DNA from: Oscillospiraceae bacterium
GTDB taxonomy: Bacteria > Bacillota > Clostridia > Oscillospirales > Oscillospiraceae
Direction: 5' to 3'
Assembly: GCA_015067525.1 (NCBI GenBank)
Contig: SVMH01000002.1
Coordinates: 1 to 64,000, forward strand
DNA: 64,000 bases
Part shown: piece by piece, positions 32,632 to 41,186 of the stretch
Position numbering within the stretch: the first letter of the stretch is position 1
Layout: each line of letters begins with the position of its first letter
Notes under the pieces: model-generated
What the model was told of the DNA's origin: nothing
Databases searched by the model: none
What the model saw: the letters and a program-made list of their open reading frames with translations, nothing else
Made by a program: the position numbers and the translations under genes

Positions 32632-32691
32632 ATGAGCCCCTTGGAGCAGCGTCTGCATGATATGAGAAACCAGAAGGAGGAGCTCTCATGA
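32632..32691 (+). CDS. possible 19-residue leader ORF coupled to larA
   Basis: An ATG after AAGAGGGG opens a 19-codon frame (MSPLEQRLHDMRNQKEELS) whose TGA overlaps the larA ATG (ATGA). The larA ribosome-binding site lies inside it, so translation could help open the larA start. It may be a coupling leader or chance. Confidence 0.3.
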   Translation: MSPLEQRLHDMRNQKEELS

Positions 32692-33965
32692 TCCATCTGC
32701 AATTTCCTTACGGGAAAGAACATAAAGAACTTAGTCTGCCCCGCCGTCAGGTGAAGGCTGTGCTGACCTCCGAACTGGAGCGTTACCGGCCCGACTGCGA
32801 CGCCGAGACGCTGGTGCGCCGCGCACTGGAAGCGCCCATCGGCTCGCTGCCGCTGCACGAGCTGAGCCGCGGCAAGCAGCGCGTCACCATCATTGCCAGT
32901 GACCATACCCGCCCTGTGCCCAGCAAGCTTTTGATGCCGCAGCTGCTGCGTGAGATCCGCACCGGTAACCCGGAGGCGGAGATCACCATCCTCATCGCCA
33001 CCGGCTGCCACCGCGAGACCAGCCGCGAAGAGCTGATCGCCAAATTTGGCGAGGAGATCGTGGCGCAGGAGAAGATCGTGGTGCATGACTGCGACGATGT
33101 GGAGAACATGGTGCTCCTGGGCACGCTGCCCTCCGGCGGCGAGTGCTGGGTCAACCGTCTGGCCTGCGAGGCAGATCTTCTGGTGTCGGAAGGCTTTATC
33201 GAACCCCACTTCTTTGCCGGATATTCCGGCAGCCGCAAGGCGGTGCTGCCCGGTGTGGCGGGCCGCAGCACCGTGCTGGCCAACCACTGCGCCGAGTTTA
33301 TCGACCATCCGGCCTCCCGCGCCGGCAGTCTGCAGGAAAATCCCATCCACCGCGATATGGTGTGGGCCGCCCGCAAAGCGGGTCTGGCCTTTATTCTCAA
33401 CGTTGTGCTCAACGGCGAGAAGGAGAACATCCACGCCGTGGCAGGTGATATGGAAGCTGCGCACGAAGCGGGCTGCCGTTTTCTGGAGGGCCTGTGCGGC
33501 GTGGAAGCTGCCATGGCCGACATCGTCATCACCACCAACGGCGGCTACCCGCTGGATCAGAACATCTATCAGGCCGTCAAGGGTATGACGGCGGCGGAAG
33601 CCACCGTGAATCAGGGCGGCGTCATCATCATGATGGCCAAGTCCAATGACGGACACGGCGGCGAAGCCTTCTGCCGCGAACTGATGGCCGGCGACGATAT
33701 GGACGCCTTGATGGCCGATATCCTGCGCCGCGGAAGAGGGGAGACGCTGCCCGATCAATGGCAGGCCCAGATCATGATCCGCATTCTGCAGCGCGCCCGT
33801 GTGGTGTACATCTCCGACGCGGATGACGCGCTGGTCAGCAAGCTCCACATGACACCGGCCCACTCGCTGGAAGAGGCCATGGTGCTGGCATCGCAGCTGC
33901 TGGGCAAGGAGGAACCTACGGTTACCGCCATTCCCGACGGCGTCGGCGTGATCGTTCATTCCTGA
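32688..33965 (+). CDS. larA: LarA-family nickel-dependent 2-hydroxyacid racemase
   Basis: The 425-residue protein matches lactate racemase LarA over its length. The residues that bind the nickel-pincer nucleotide and catalyse proton transfer line up at the same numbers as in Lactobacillus LarA: H108 (ATGCHRE), H174 and K184 (EPHFFAGYSGSRK) and H200 (LANH), plus D72 and R75 (SDHTRP). It needs the NPN cofactor made by LarB, LarC and LarE, none of which is in this window. LarA homologues act on lactate, malate and other 2-hydroxyacids; the glycerate kinase 14 bases downstream suggests glycerate or a similar acid as the real substrate. That last point is inference. Confidence 0.88.
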   Translation: MIHLQFPYGKEHKELSLPRRQVKAVLTSELERYRPDCDAETLVRRALEAPIGSLPLHELSRGKQRVTIIASDHTRPVPSKLLMPQLLREIRTGNPEAEITILIATGCHRETSREELIAKFGEEIVAQEKIVVHDCDDVENMVLLGTLPSGGECWVNRLACEADLLVSEGFIEPHFFAGYSGSRKAVLPGVAGRSTVLANHCAEFIDHPASRAGSLQENPIHRDMVWAARKAGLAFILNVVLNGEKENIHAVAGDMEAAHEAGCRFLEGLCGVEAAMADIVITTNGGYPLDQNIYQAVKGMTAAEATVNQGGVIIMMAKSNDGHGGEAFCRELMAGDDMDALMADILRRGRGETLPDQWQAQIMIRILQRARVVYISDADDALVSKLHMTPAHSLEEAMVLASQLLGKEEPTVTAIPDGVGVIVHS

Positions 33966-33979
33966 GAGGAGCGCATGCC

Positions 33980-35101
33980 ATGAAACAGATTATTATAATC
34001 CCCGATTCCTTCAAAGGTACCCTTTCTGCCGTGGAATTCTGCCAGTTGGGCAGGGAAGTGGTGGAGAAGCATCTTCCCGACTGCCGCGTGCTGACCATCC
34101 CTGTGGCTGACGGCGGCGAGGGCACGGTGGACTGCTTTGTCCATGCGCTGCAGGCCCGCCGCGTCTGCGTCGCGGTAACAGGCCCCTGGGGCGAGAAAGT
34201 GCAGGCGGAATATGCCGTGCACGAGGACACGGCTTTCGTAGAGATGGCCCAGGCCGCCGGCCTTCCCATGGTGGGCGAGCGGAAAGATCCGTCCCTGACC
34301 ACCACCTACGGCGTGGGCGAGCTGATCCGCCACGCGGTGGAACACGGCTGCCGGAACATTGTGGTGGGCCTTGGCGGTAGCTGTACCAACGACGCCGGTA
34401 CCGGCGCCGCGGCTGCGCTGGGTGTCCGTTTCCGGGACGAGAGCGGCGCGGAATTTGTGCCCACCGGCTCTACCATGTGCCGTATCGCCGGCTATGACAC
34501 GTCGGCGGCGCAGCAGCTCCTTTCCGGCTGCACCGTGACGGCTATGTGCGATATTGACAATCCCATGTACGGCCCCCAGGGCGCGGCCGCCATCTTCGGC
34601 CCGCAAAAGGGCGCGGATGAGGCTATGGTGGAGCGTCTTGACGCAGGCCTGCGCAGCCTTGCCGCCGTGATGCTGCGCCAGAGCGGCAGAGAGATTGCCG
34701 CCATTCCCGGTGCCGGTGCCGCCGGCGCGTTTGGCGCCGGTATCGTGGCTTTTACCGGCGGCCATTTGAAATCCGGTATCGAGACGGTGCTGGACTGCGT
34801 GCAGTTTGACGAGCTGCTGCGTGACACGGATATGGTGTTCACCGGCGAAGGCCAGCTGGACAGCCAGAGTCTGCGGGGCAAGGTAGTCATCGGTATTGCC
34901 CGCCGCGCAGCAGCGCAGCACGTGCCGGTCACGGCCATCGTGGGCAGCGTGGGTGAGGGTGCCGAGGGCGCTTATGACTTGGGCGTCACGTCGGTTTTCA
35001 GCATCAACCGCCGCGCGGAGGACTTTTCCGTGTCCCGCCACAAGACGAAGGAGAATTTCACGGCCACCATGGACGCCATCGTCCGTCTGCTGGCAAGATG
35101 A
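33980..35101 (+). CDS. glxK: glycerate kinase (GlxK/GarK type)
   Basis: The 373-residue enzyme belongs to glycerate kinase family 1, which phosphorylates D-glycerate, usually to 2-phosphoglycerate, linking it to glycolysis. It shows the N-terminal IIIPDSFKGTLSA, VADGGEGTVDCF, the GLGGSCTNDAGTGAAAALG nucleotide loop and the late MVFTGEGQLDSQSLRGK motif. It is 14 bases after larA, so a racemase-kinase pair for L-glycerate use is plausible. No terminator is visible behind it before the next large gene 164 bases on. Confidence 0.93.
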   Translation: MKQIIIIPDSFKGTLSAVEFCQLGREVVEKHLPDCRVLTIPVADGGEGTVDCFVHALQARRVCVAVTGPWGEKVQAEYAVHEDTAFVEMAQAAGLPMVGERKDPSLTTTYGVGELIRHAVEHGCRNIVVGLGGSCTNDAGTGAAAALGVRFRDESGAEFVPTGSTMCRIAGYDTSAAQQLLSGCTVTAMCDIDNPMYGPQGAAAIFGPQKGADEAMVERLDAGLRSLAAVMLRQSGREIAAIPGAGAAGAFGAGIVAFTGGHLKSGIETVLDCVQFDELLRDTDMVFTGEGQLDSQSLRGKVVIGIARRAAAQHVPVTAIVGSVGEGAEGAYDLGVTSVFSINRRAEDFSVSRHKTKENFTATMDAIVRLLAR

Positions 35102-35202
35102 GTTACCGATGAAGGGATGGGCTGATGGCCTGTCCCTTCATTTTTTGCGCCAAATATGGGAAAACTTTTTCCAAAGACTGGAGTTCGGGTGCAAACTGTG
35201 CT

Positions 35203-35266
35203 ATAGTTATCTTGGATTATTATCTGTGCGCAAGTGCACATCAAATACGTTTTGCGAGGTGCAAAA
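35203..35266 (+). promoter_or_regulatory. possible promoter and ribosome-binding-site hairpin before the giant gene
   Basis: An extended -10 TGCTATAGT (-10 at 35203-35208) may start a separate transcript. Just before the gene, TTTTGC-GAGGT-GCAAAA (35250-35266) puts the ribosome-binding site in the loop of a six-base-pair stem that includes the A of the ATG. An inverted repeat TGTGC...GCACA lies a little upstream (35225-35240). Confidence 0.35.
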
Positions 35267-38200
35267 TGAGTGAGATGAACTATCAGAATGAGGAACTGCG
35301 CCGCGTATTGCAGCAGCTGAGCGCGGAAGTGCCGGCAGCCGGCGCGCTGCTGGCGGACGAGGCTCTTATGGCGCAGCTGGAAGCGGTGGGCGGTCATGAA
35401 AGCGATGCCTGCCTCCGTACGCTGGAGCTGTGCACTGCCGTAATGGTGCAGCGCCCTGCGGATATAAAGCAGTGGCTCAGCGACCTTTGCGACCGCCTCA
35501 GCGACAATATGTTTCCCGATGCCCAGCACCCCCGCCGCGACCTGACAGAGGATGAGCGGCTGTATCTGGCGGTGCTGGAGAATGTACTGCCGCAGCACGT
35601 TGCAGAGTTTGACCCGCTGACGGATGTACTGCGCTTTGAAGAGGAGGCTCTACACCGTAGCCGCGTAGCCAAGGAATACGCCCGCTACCGCCGCGCCATC
35701 GTGGCCGCCCACGTGCTGCCTCTGATGCGTATCAGCCGCGAGATCCGCCCCTTTGACCCGGCCTCCCATACCATCGGCGTGCACAATGTGGCGCTGCACA
35801 CCGCCATCATGGCGGACAAAGCCGGCATCGCTGTGGACCTGCCGCTGGTCAGTGCCGCGGCCTTTGGCCACGATATCGGCAAGTTTGGCTGCCGCGGTGA
35901 CGATGCCCGCCGCATTCCGTATCTGCACTACTACTATACGTGGCAGTGGTTCAGCGAACACGACATGGAGGAACTGGGCCACGTGTCGGCCAACCACTCC
36001 ACGTGGGATCTGGAGTTTGAGAACCTGCCGGTGGAGTCGCTGCTGCTGATCTATGCCGACTTTCGCGTCCGTGGTACCCGCGGGGCGGACGGTAAGGAGC
36101 AGATTCGCATCTATACGCTGGCCGAAGCTTATGAAATGATCTTCTCCAAGCTCTACGACATGACACCGGAGAAACAGAAGCGCTACCAGACTGTTTACTA
36201 CAAGCTGCGCGATTTTGAGCGGCTGCTGTGCTCGGCCGGTGTGCCGACCGATATGGGCGAGGATACGCTGCGTGCGGCCGATACCCGGGATGAATCCCTG
36301 CTTTCCGCGGAAGACGCTTTGCAGGCGCTGCGGAACATGGCTCTTTCCGGTTCCATGCGATTGATGCGTACCATCACCACCGATCACTCCTTTGAGCAGC
36401 TCCTGGAGCAGGCCAAGGGCGAGAAGAACCTGCAGCGTATCCGCACTTACCTCATGCTGCTGCAGGAATACAGCACCTACATGACCAAGTCCAACAAGAA
36501 AAAGACGCTGCTGCTGCTCTATGAGCTGCTGATGCATCCTGACGGCGATGTGCGCCGTATTGCCGGTCAGATCATGGGCCAGATTCTGGCCAACAGCGGC
36601 CCTAAATACCGCAAGGAGCGCCCGCAGGGCGCCAAGCGGGGCGTCATGATCCCCACCATGATGGCGCTGCTGGATGAGTCGGTGGTGCTGTGGGAGACGT
36701 ATATCGAGGCCTGCCTCCATCCCGACCGCAAAATTGCGCCCAAGCACGCTCTGCGCATCTCCAACAGTCTGAAAACGCTGTGTGAGTCTCTCTTTGCCAG
36801 CAGCGATCCCAAGGAGTCCCGCCAGATGGTGGAGCCGATCCTGCGCCGTCTCTATGACGCACAGGGTGCGGACCGCTTTGTGCTGGTGGACGCCCTGACC
36901 ATGATCCCCTATGAGCATATCCCGGAGGAACACCGCATTTCCATCGTGGAATCGCTGGGCGCCATGCTGAGCGAGGATGAGATCCGCCTGCAGCTGACGG
37001 CCCTGCGCTGTCTGGAATCGCTGCGCGTCCATCCGGAAGTTGTGTGTAAAGTGGAAGAGGTTGTCAATGCTTTTGATACCTCGTTTTATAGCGACCGTGA
37101 GGTGCTGGAATACCGCAAACGCTGCGCTCTGGGCCGGCGTGAGGACAAGCTGGACGAGGACAGCGCTTCCCGTATCTACCTCAGTAACCTGAAGAGCGCC
37201 GTTCACTGGACGGTGAAGCTGACCCAGATCGATATGCTCTGCGACCATGCCAGAGCCTGCCCTGAAACGGCGTTTCACACGGCCATGCACCTTTCCAACG
37301 TGCTGTCCGTCAGTGAGCATTTCCCCGTGCGCCAGTCTGCCGGCCAGCATTTGCTGGAGATCGCGCCGCTGCTGAGCGTTGACCATATCAACGAGATCAC
37401 CATCGACCTGCTGCGCGAACTGGAGACCGGTCAGGATGAGATCTCCTACGTGATCCCGCCGTATCTGGGCGGTTTGATGTGCCTGCTGCCGGAGAAGGAG
37501 CTGTGGGAAGCTGAGGACTATCTGGAGCAGCTGGCGCGCGGCAGCGCTATTCGCCCCGCCCGCGTGGCACTGCATGTGGTGGGTGAGATGCTCAACACGC
37601 TGCCGGAGCGCGAAAGTGCCATGATCGACCGGACGCTGGGTCTTCTGATGACCGGCATCTGCCACTACGAGCCCACCATCCACCAGAGCGCGCTGGCCGT
37701 ACTGTGCCGCGACGTGCTGGGCAGCAGCCGCATTGCGCTGCAGCGCCGCGCGGACATGTTCGTCCACCTGCACAAAAAGCTGCTGACGGTGCTGGCGGAG
37801 GCGCAGCAGGACCAGCTGTCCTTCTTCAACAGCGCCGCCATGCTCAACCACCTTTACCGCTTTATTGTGCGCCGTGAGGTGGACTGCGGCGAGTTTGCCT
37901 TCCCGGCACCCAAGCCGGCGGCCTTCTTCCCCGGCACCTTTGACCCCTTCTCCGTGGGCCATAAGCAGATCGTAGAAGAGATCCGCCGTATGGGCTTTGA
38001 GGTGTACCTGTCGGTGGATGAGTTCTCTTGGTCCAAGATGCCGCTGCCCAAGCTGCTGCGCCGTCAGATCGTCAGCATCTCGGTGGCCGACCAGTGGGAT
38101 ACCTATCTCTTCCCGGATGATATTCCTGTCAACATCGCCATGCCGGAGGATCTGGCCAAGCTGCCCCGGTTGCTGCCGGACCGTCCGCTGTATCTGGTGG

Positions 38201-39954
38201 CAGGCAGCGATGTGATCTATAACGCCTCTGCCTACCGTGGCGCCCAACCGGGCAGCGCGGCGGAGTATAACCATATCATTTTCTGCCGCAATCTCAGTGA
38301 GCAGGCGGAGCATTCTGCCTTGAAGGAGATCATTCGCGGCGATCTGAAGATCCTGTCGCTGCCGCCGTTCTATGAGTCGGTCAGCTCCACCCGTATCCGC
38401 CAGTTTATTGACCGCAAGCTGGATATCTCCATGCTGGTGGACCCTGTGGTGCAGTCCTTTATCTATGAGTACGGTTTCTATGTCCGCTCTCCTGAGCTGA
38501 AGAACGTGATGAAGCCGCAGGACGTCTATTTCTCCCGTTACCGCGAGGCGGATGCTGCGCTGCCGGAGGAACTGAACGCCACCATCTCCGCCCTGAGTAA
38601 GCCTCTGGCGGTGACGCTGCGGGAAAGACCCGATACCATGCTGGGTTGGGCGGTTGGCCATACACTGCAGGCGGCGGATCTCTATGACGCCCTGCACTCT
38701 CTGGAGGCGGCCCGCTATGTGCGCCGCTACGCTTCCGGCCGCATCCTCATGATCGATGAGGTATATACCGGCGAAACGCGCACCATGGAACGGTGCCGCA
38801 TGCAGGTCAACGAGCTGCTGGCCCGCAGTCTGGCCAATGACCACACCTATGCCCTGTGCCGCTGCACGCCGGAGGATACGGCGCTGCGTGAGGCGCTGGA
38901 GCAGATGGGCTTCCAGCCGGTGGCAGACTGTGAAAATACCTTCTGCGTGGATATGCGCGCGCCGGTCATGCTGCTGCAGGACGTGCTGCTGTGGCTGAAA
39001 AAGCCCCATCAGGACGATGCCGACGTGAAAAAGGCGGTGCTGCGCACCCGCCCGAAGATGCGCCGCGCCCTGTGCGATATGTTCCCGGGCCAGCTGGTGC
39101 TGTGCTTTGACTCGGAGATGCTCAATCAGGCGGTGATGGAGCGGGTGCAGCAGGTCAACGGCGTGCAGGATGTGCCCGCCGGCGTGCGCCGTCTGGGCCC
39201 CTATATGTGTGTGCCCTACGGTAAGATCCTCTCCAACGAGATCGTGCCCAATACGGTGACCAAGACGCTCCATGCCGAAAAGTGCTTCGACTCCGAGATC
39301 GAGAACTTCGACATCGTGGAATATCCCGGCTATTCCCAACTCCATACCCAGGCCCGGACGCTGCGCTCGTTCCGCCGCCCGCTGCTGCTGGTGGATGATT
39401 TCCTCCACAAGGGCTATCGGATCGAGAAGCTGGATAAGGTCTTCCGTGAGGAGCAGCTGACCATCGACCGCATTATCGTGGGCATCATGTCCGGCAACGG
39501 CAAGGATCTGATGCAGGTCCAGGGCCGTCAGGCAGAGTGTGAGTATTTTATCCCCAATCTGCGCTACTGGCTGACGGAGAGTCTTCTCTATCCCTTTGTG
39601 GGCGGTGACAGCGTGGGTCAGCAGACCATGACGGAGCATATGCTGCCGTCCATCAACCTGATCCTGCCGTACTACTATCCCAACTTCATGCCGGAGGTCA
39701 GTGAAAAGAACATCCGTAGCTTCAGCCGTGTGGCGCTGGAAAACGCCCTGACCATCATGCGGGAGCTGGAGCGCTGCCACCAGCGCATTTTCAACACCTC
39801 GCTGACCATCCGCCGACTGGGCGAAGCGCTGCAGCAGCCCCGCCTGCCGGATAAGGGCGACTGCATGAAATATGACTTCAGCCGTCCGGCTTCGGATTAT
39901 CTGGTGGAGGACCTGCGGCAGATCCAGCGTATCTGCCGCCGTGAAAAGGAGTAA
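35266..39954 (+). CDS. 1562-residue multidomain protein: HD, helical repeats, nucleotidyltransferase, phosphoribosyltransferase-like
   Basis: I do not know the function. In order it has: an HD phosphohydrolase-like region (H173, H202-D203, a later H and D; about 150-310); a long alpha-helical stretch that looks like HEAT repeats (about 400-860); a NadD/CoaD-type nucleotidyltransferase with FDPFSVGH (892-899) and the closing SSTRIR (1040-1045); a region resembling a GNAT acetyltransferase (about 1080-1220); and a phosphoribosyltransferase-like end with LLLVDDFLHKG (about 1373-1383). No signal peptide or membrane helix, so cytoplasmic. HD plus nucleotidyltransferase recalls the separate YqeK and NadD proteins of Firmicutes. 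Two oxidoreductase genes follow with two-base and overlapping spacing. The start at 35266 has GAGGT upstream; the 47-codon in-frame extension lacks a site. Confidence 0.75.
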   Translation: MSEMNYQNEELRRVLQQLSAEVPAAGALLADEALMAQLEAVGGHESDACLRTLELCTAVMVQRPADIKQWLSDLCDRLSDNMFPDAQHPRRDLTEDERLYLAVLENVLPQHVAEFDPLTDVLRFEEEALHRSRVAKEYARYRRAIVAAHVLPLMRISREIRPFDPASHTIGVHNVALHTAIMADKAGIAVDLPLVSAAAFGHDIGKFGCRGDDARRIPYLHYYYTWQWFSEHDMEELGHVSANHSTWDLEFENLPVESLLLIYADFRVRGTRGADGKEQIRIYTLAEAYEMIFSKLYDMTPEKQKRYQTVYYKLRDFERLLCSAGVPTDMGEDTLRAADTRDESLLSAEDALQALRNMALSGSMRLMRTITTDHSFEQLLEQAKGEKNLQRIRTYLMLLQEYSTYMTKSNKKKTLLLLYELLMHPDGDVRRIAGQIMGQILANSGPKYRKERPQGAKRGVMIPTMMALLDESVVLWETYIEACLHPDRKIAPKHALRISNSLKTLCESLFASSDPKESRQMVEPILRRLYDAQGADRFVLVDALTMIPYEHIPEEHRISIVESLGAMLSEDEIRLQLTALRCLESLRVHPEVVCKVEEVVNAFDTSFYSDREVLEYRKRCALGRREDKLDEDSASRIYLSNLKSAVHWTVKLTQIDMLCDHARACPETAFHTAMHLSNVLSVSEHFPVRQSAGQHLLEIAPLLSVDHINEITIDLLRELETGQDEISYVIPPYLGGLMCLLPEKELWEAEDYLEQLARGSAIRPARVALHVVGEMLNTLPERESAMIDRTLGLLMTGICHYEPTIHQSALAVLCRDVLGSSRIALQRRADMFVHLHKKLLTVLAEAQQDQLSFFNSAAMLNHLYRFIVRREVDCGEFAFPAPKPAAFFPGTFDPFSVGHKQIVEEIRRMGFEVYLSVDEFSWSKMPLPKLLRRQIVSISVADQWDTYLFPDDIPVNIAMPEDLAKLPRLLPDRPLYLVAGSDVIYNASAYRGAQPGSAAEYNHIIFCRNLSEQAEHSALKEIIRGDLKILSLPPFYESVSSTRIRQFIDRKLDISMLVDPVVQSFIYEYGFYVRSPELKNVMKPQDVYFSRYREADAALPEELNATISALSKPLAVTLRERPDTMLGWAVGHTLQAADLYDALHSLEAARYVRRYASGRILMIDEVYTGETRTMERCRMQVNELLARSLANDHTYALCRCTPEDTALREALEQMGFQPVADCENTFCVDMRAPVMLLQDVLLWLKKPHQDDADVKKAVLRTRPKMRRALCDMFPGQLVLCFDSEMLNQAVMERVQQVNGVQDVPAGVRRLGPYMCVPYGKILSNEIVPNTVTKTLHAEKCFDSEIENFDIVEYPGYSQLHTQARTLRSFRRPLLLVDDFLHKGYRIEKLDKVFREEQLTIDRIIVGIMSGNGKDLMQVQGRQAECEYFIPNLRYWLTESLLYPFVGGDSVGQQTMTEHMLPSINLILPYYYPNFMPEVSEKNIRSFSRVALENALTIMRELERCHQRIFNTSLTIRRLGEALQQPRLPDKGDCMKYDFSRPASDYLVEDLRQIQRICRREKE

Positions 39955-39956
39955 CC

Positions 39957-41186
39957 ATGCTGAAACGATGGAATGATATCTGCCTGTGCGGGGAAGAGGA
40001 ACAGCTCTTTCCCGCCGGCGCTCAGCCGGTAACGGAGCTGTTTGCGCCGCTGGTGTTTCTGGTGCGGCGCGACGGCATGACGTGCCGCGGCATCTGGGCC
40101 ATCAACTCCCTTGCTGAGTTGGCGGAAGAGGAGGGCGTGCGCTGCCTGCTGCCCTGTGCCGACACGGAGACAGACGAATTGGCGGACTTTGTGCACTGCC
40201 ACGGTGCCACGGTGGCCAATGTGACCTTTGGACGCGTATTTGACCTGCTGCCCCGCATTTTGTTTCCCAAAACGGACGGTTTTCGTGTGACGCTGGTAGG
40301 TTTGGGCGATGTGGGCGGCACGGTGCTGACCGGCTTAAAGCTGCTGGGCCGCGAGATCGATGAGATCGCTGTCTTTGACCCCAACGAGGCCATGTGCCGC
40401 CGCTATGAGATGGAGCTCAATCAGGTGCTGCCGGAGCATCCCGGCGGATATATGCCCCGGGTGAGCATCTGCAGCGAAGAACAGCTTTTCAACTGCGATG
40501 TGTTCATCTTCACCGCTTCCCGCGGTGTGCCCGCATTGGGCAGCGGCGTCAAGGACGTGCGTATGGCCCAATTTGAGGCCAACCGCGCCATGCTGGGTGT
40601 GTACACCCGTAAGGCCCGTGAGGCGGGCTTTGAGGGATTGTTCTGTCAGGTGTCCGATCCGGTGGATCATCTATCCCGCGAGGTGTTTCTGCACTCTAAC
40701 CGCGATGACACCGGCGCCTGCGATTTCGCCGGCCTCCTGCCGGAGCAGGTGCAAGGCTTCGGCCTTGGCGTGATGGCGGCCCGCGCTGCCTATTACGCGG
40801 AGAAAGAGGGCGTTCCCTTCGAAAAGGGACGGGTCTACGGCCCCCACGGTCAGGGACTGATCGTGGCCAATTGCCCCGATGCCGGTTACGATGACGCCGC
40901 CTCCTGCCGTTTGACCGACCTGACACGCACGGCCAATCTGGCGGTGCGTGAGCTGGGCTTCAAACCCTATATCGCCCCGGGCCTTTCCTCGGCGGCGGTA
41001 TCCATCCTGCGCCTGCTGCGCGGCGAGGTGCATTACGGCGCCGTGCCGCTGGGCGGTGCGTATTTTGGCTGCACCAGCCGTATGACGCGCCGCGGCGTGG
41101 AACTGCAGCGCGAACCGGTCTGTGAGACTTTGCTGCAGCGTCTGGAGGAAACTCACCGCGCACTGCGTGAGTTTGATTACGCATGA
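39957..41186 (+). CDS. lactate/malate dehydrogenase-like protein of unknown substrate
   Basis: The 409-residue protein has about 100 unfamiliar N-terminal residues, then a Rossmann domain with VTLVGLGDVGGT (about 111-122) and the LDH/MDH family layout: an Asn-containing MAQFEANRAMLGVY, the SDPVDHLS counterpart of the usual NPVD, and YGPHGQGLI where LDH has GEHGD with the catalytic His. The fold therefore suggests an NAD(P)-linked hydroxyacid or carbonyl oxidoreductase with changed substrate loops. The gene starts two bases after the giant gene and overlaps the next by four, so the three products probably act together. Confidence 0.7.
   Translation: MLKRWNDICLCGEEEQLFPAGAQPVTELFAPLVFLVRRDGMTCRGIWAINSLAELAEEEGVRCLLPCADTETDELADFVHCHGATVANVTFGRVFDLLPRILFPKTDGFRVTLVGLGDVGGTVLTGLKLLGREIDEIAVFDPNEAMCRRYEMELNQVLPEHPGGYMPRVSICSEEQLFNCDVFIFTASRGVPALGSGVKDVRMAQFEANRAMLGVYTRKAREAGFEGLFCQVSDPVDHLSREVFLHSNRDDTGACDFAGLLPEQVQGFGLGVMAARAAYYAEKEGVPFEKGRVYGPHGQGLIVANCPDAGYDDAASCRLTDLTRTANLAVRELGFKPYIAPGLSSAAVSILRLLRGEVHYGAVPLGGAYFGCTSRMTRRGVELQREPVCETLLQRLEETHRALREFDYA

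Noticed and set aside
35125..35265. N-terminal 47-residue extension of the giant protein
   Set aside because: The extension has no ribosome-binding site, covers the putative promoter and its translation does not look like protein; the ATG at 35266 has GAGGT upstream.
35650..39780. A 1376-codon open frame on the minus strand opposite the giant gene
   Set aside because: Same GC-driven shadow effect; no ribosome-binding site, low-complexity translation, while the plus-strand protein shows ordered domains.
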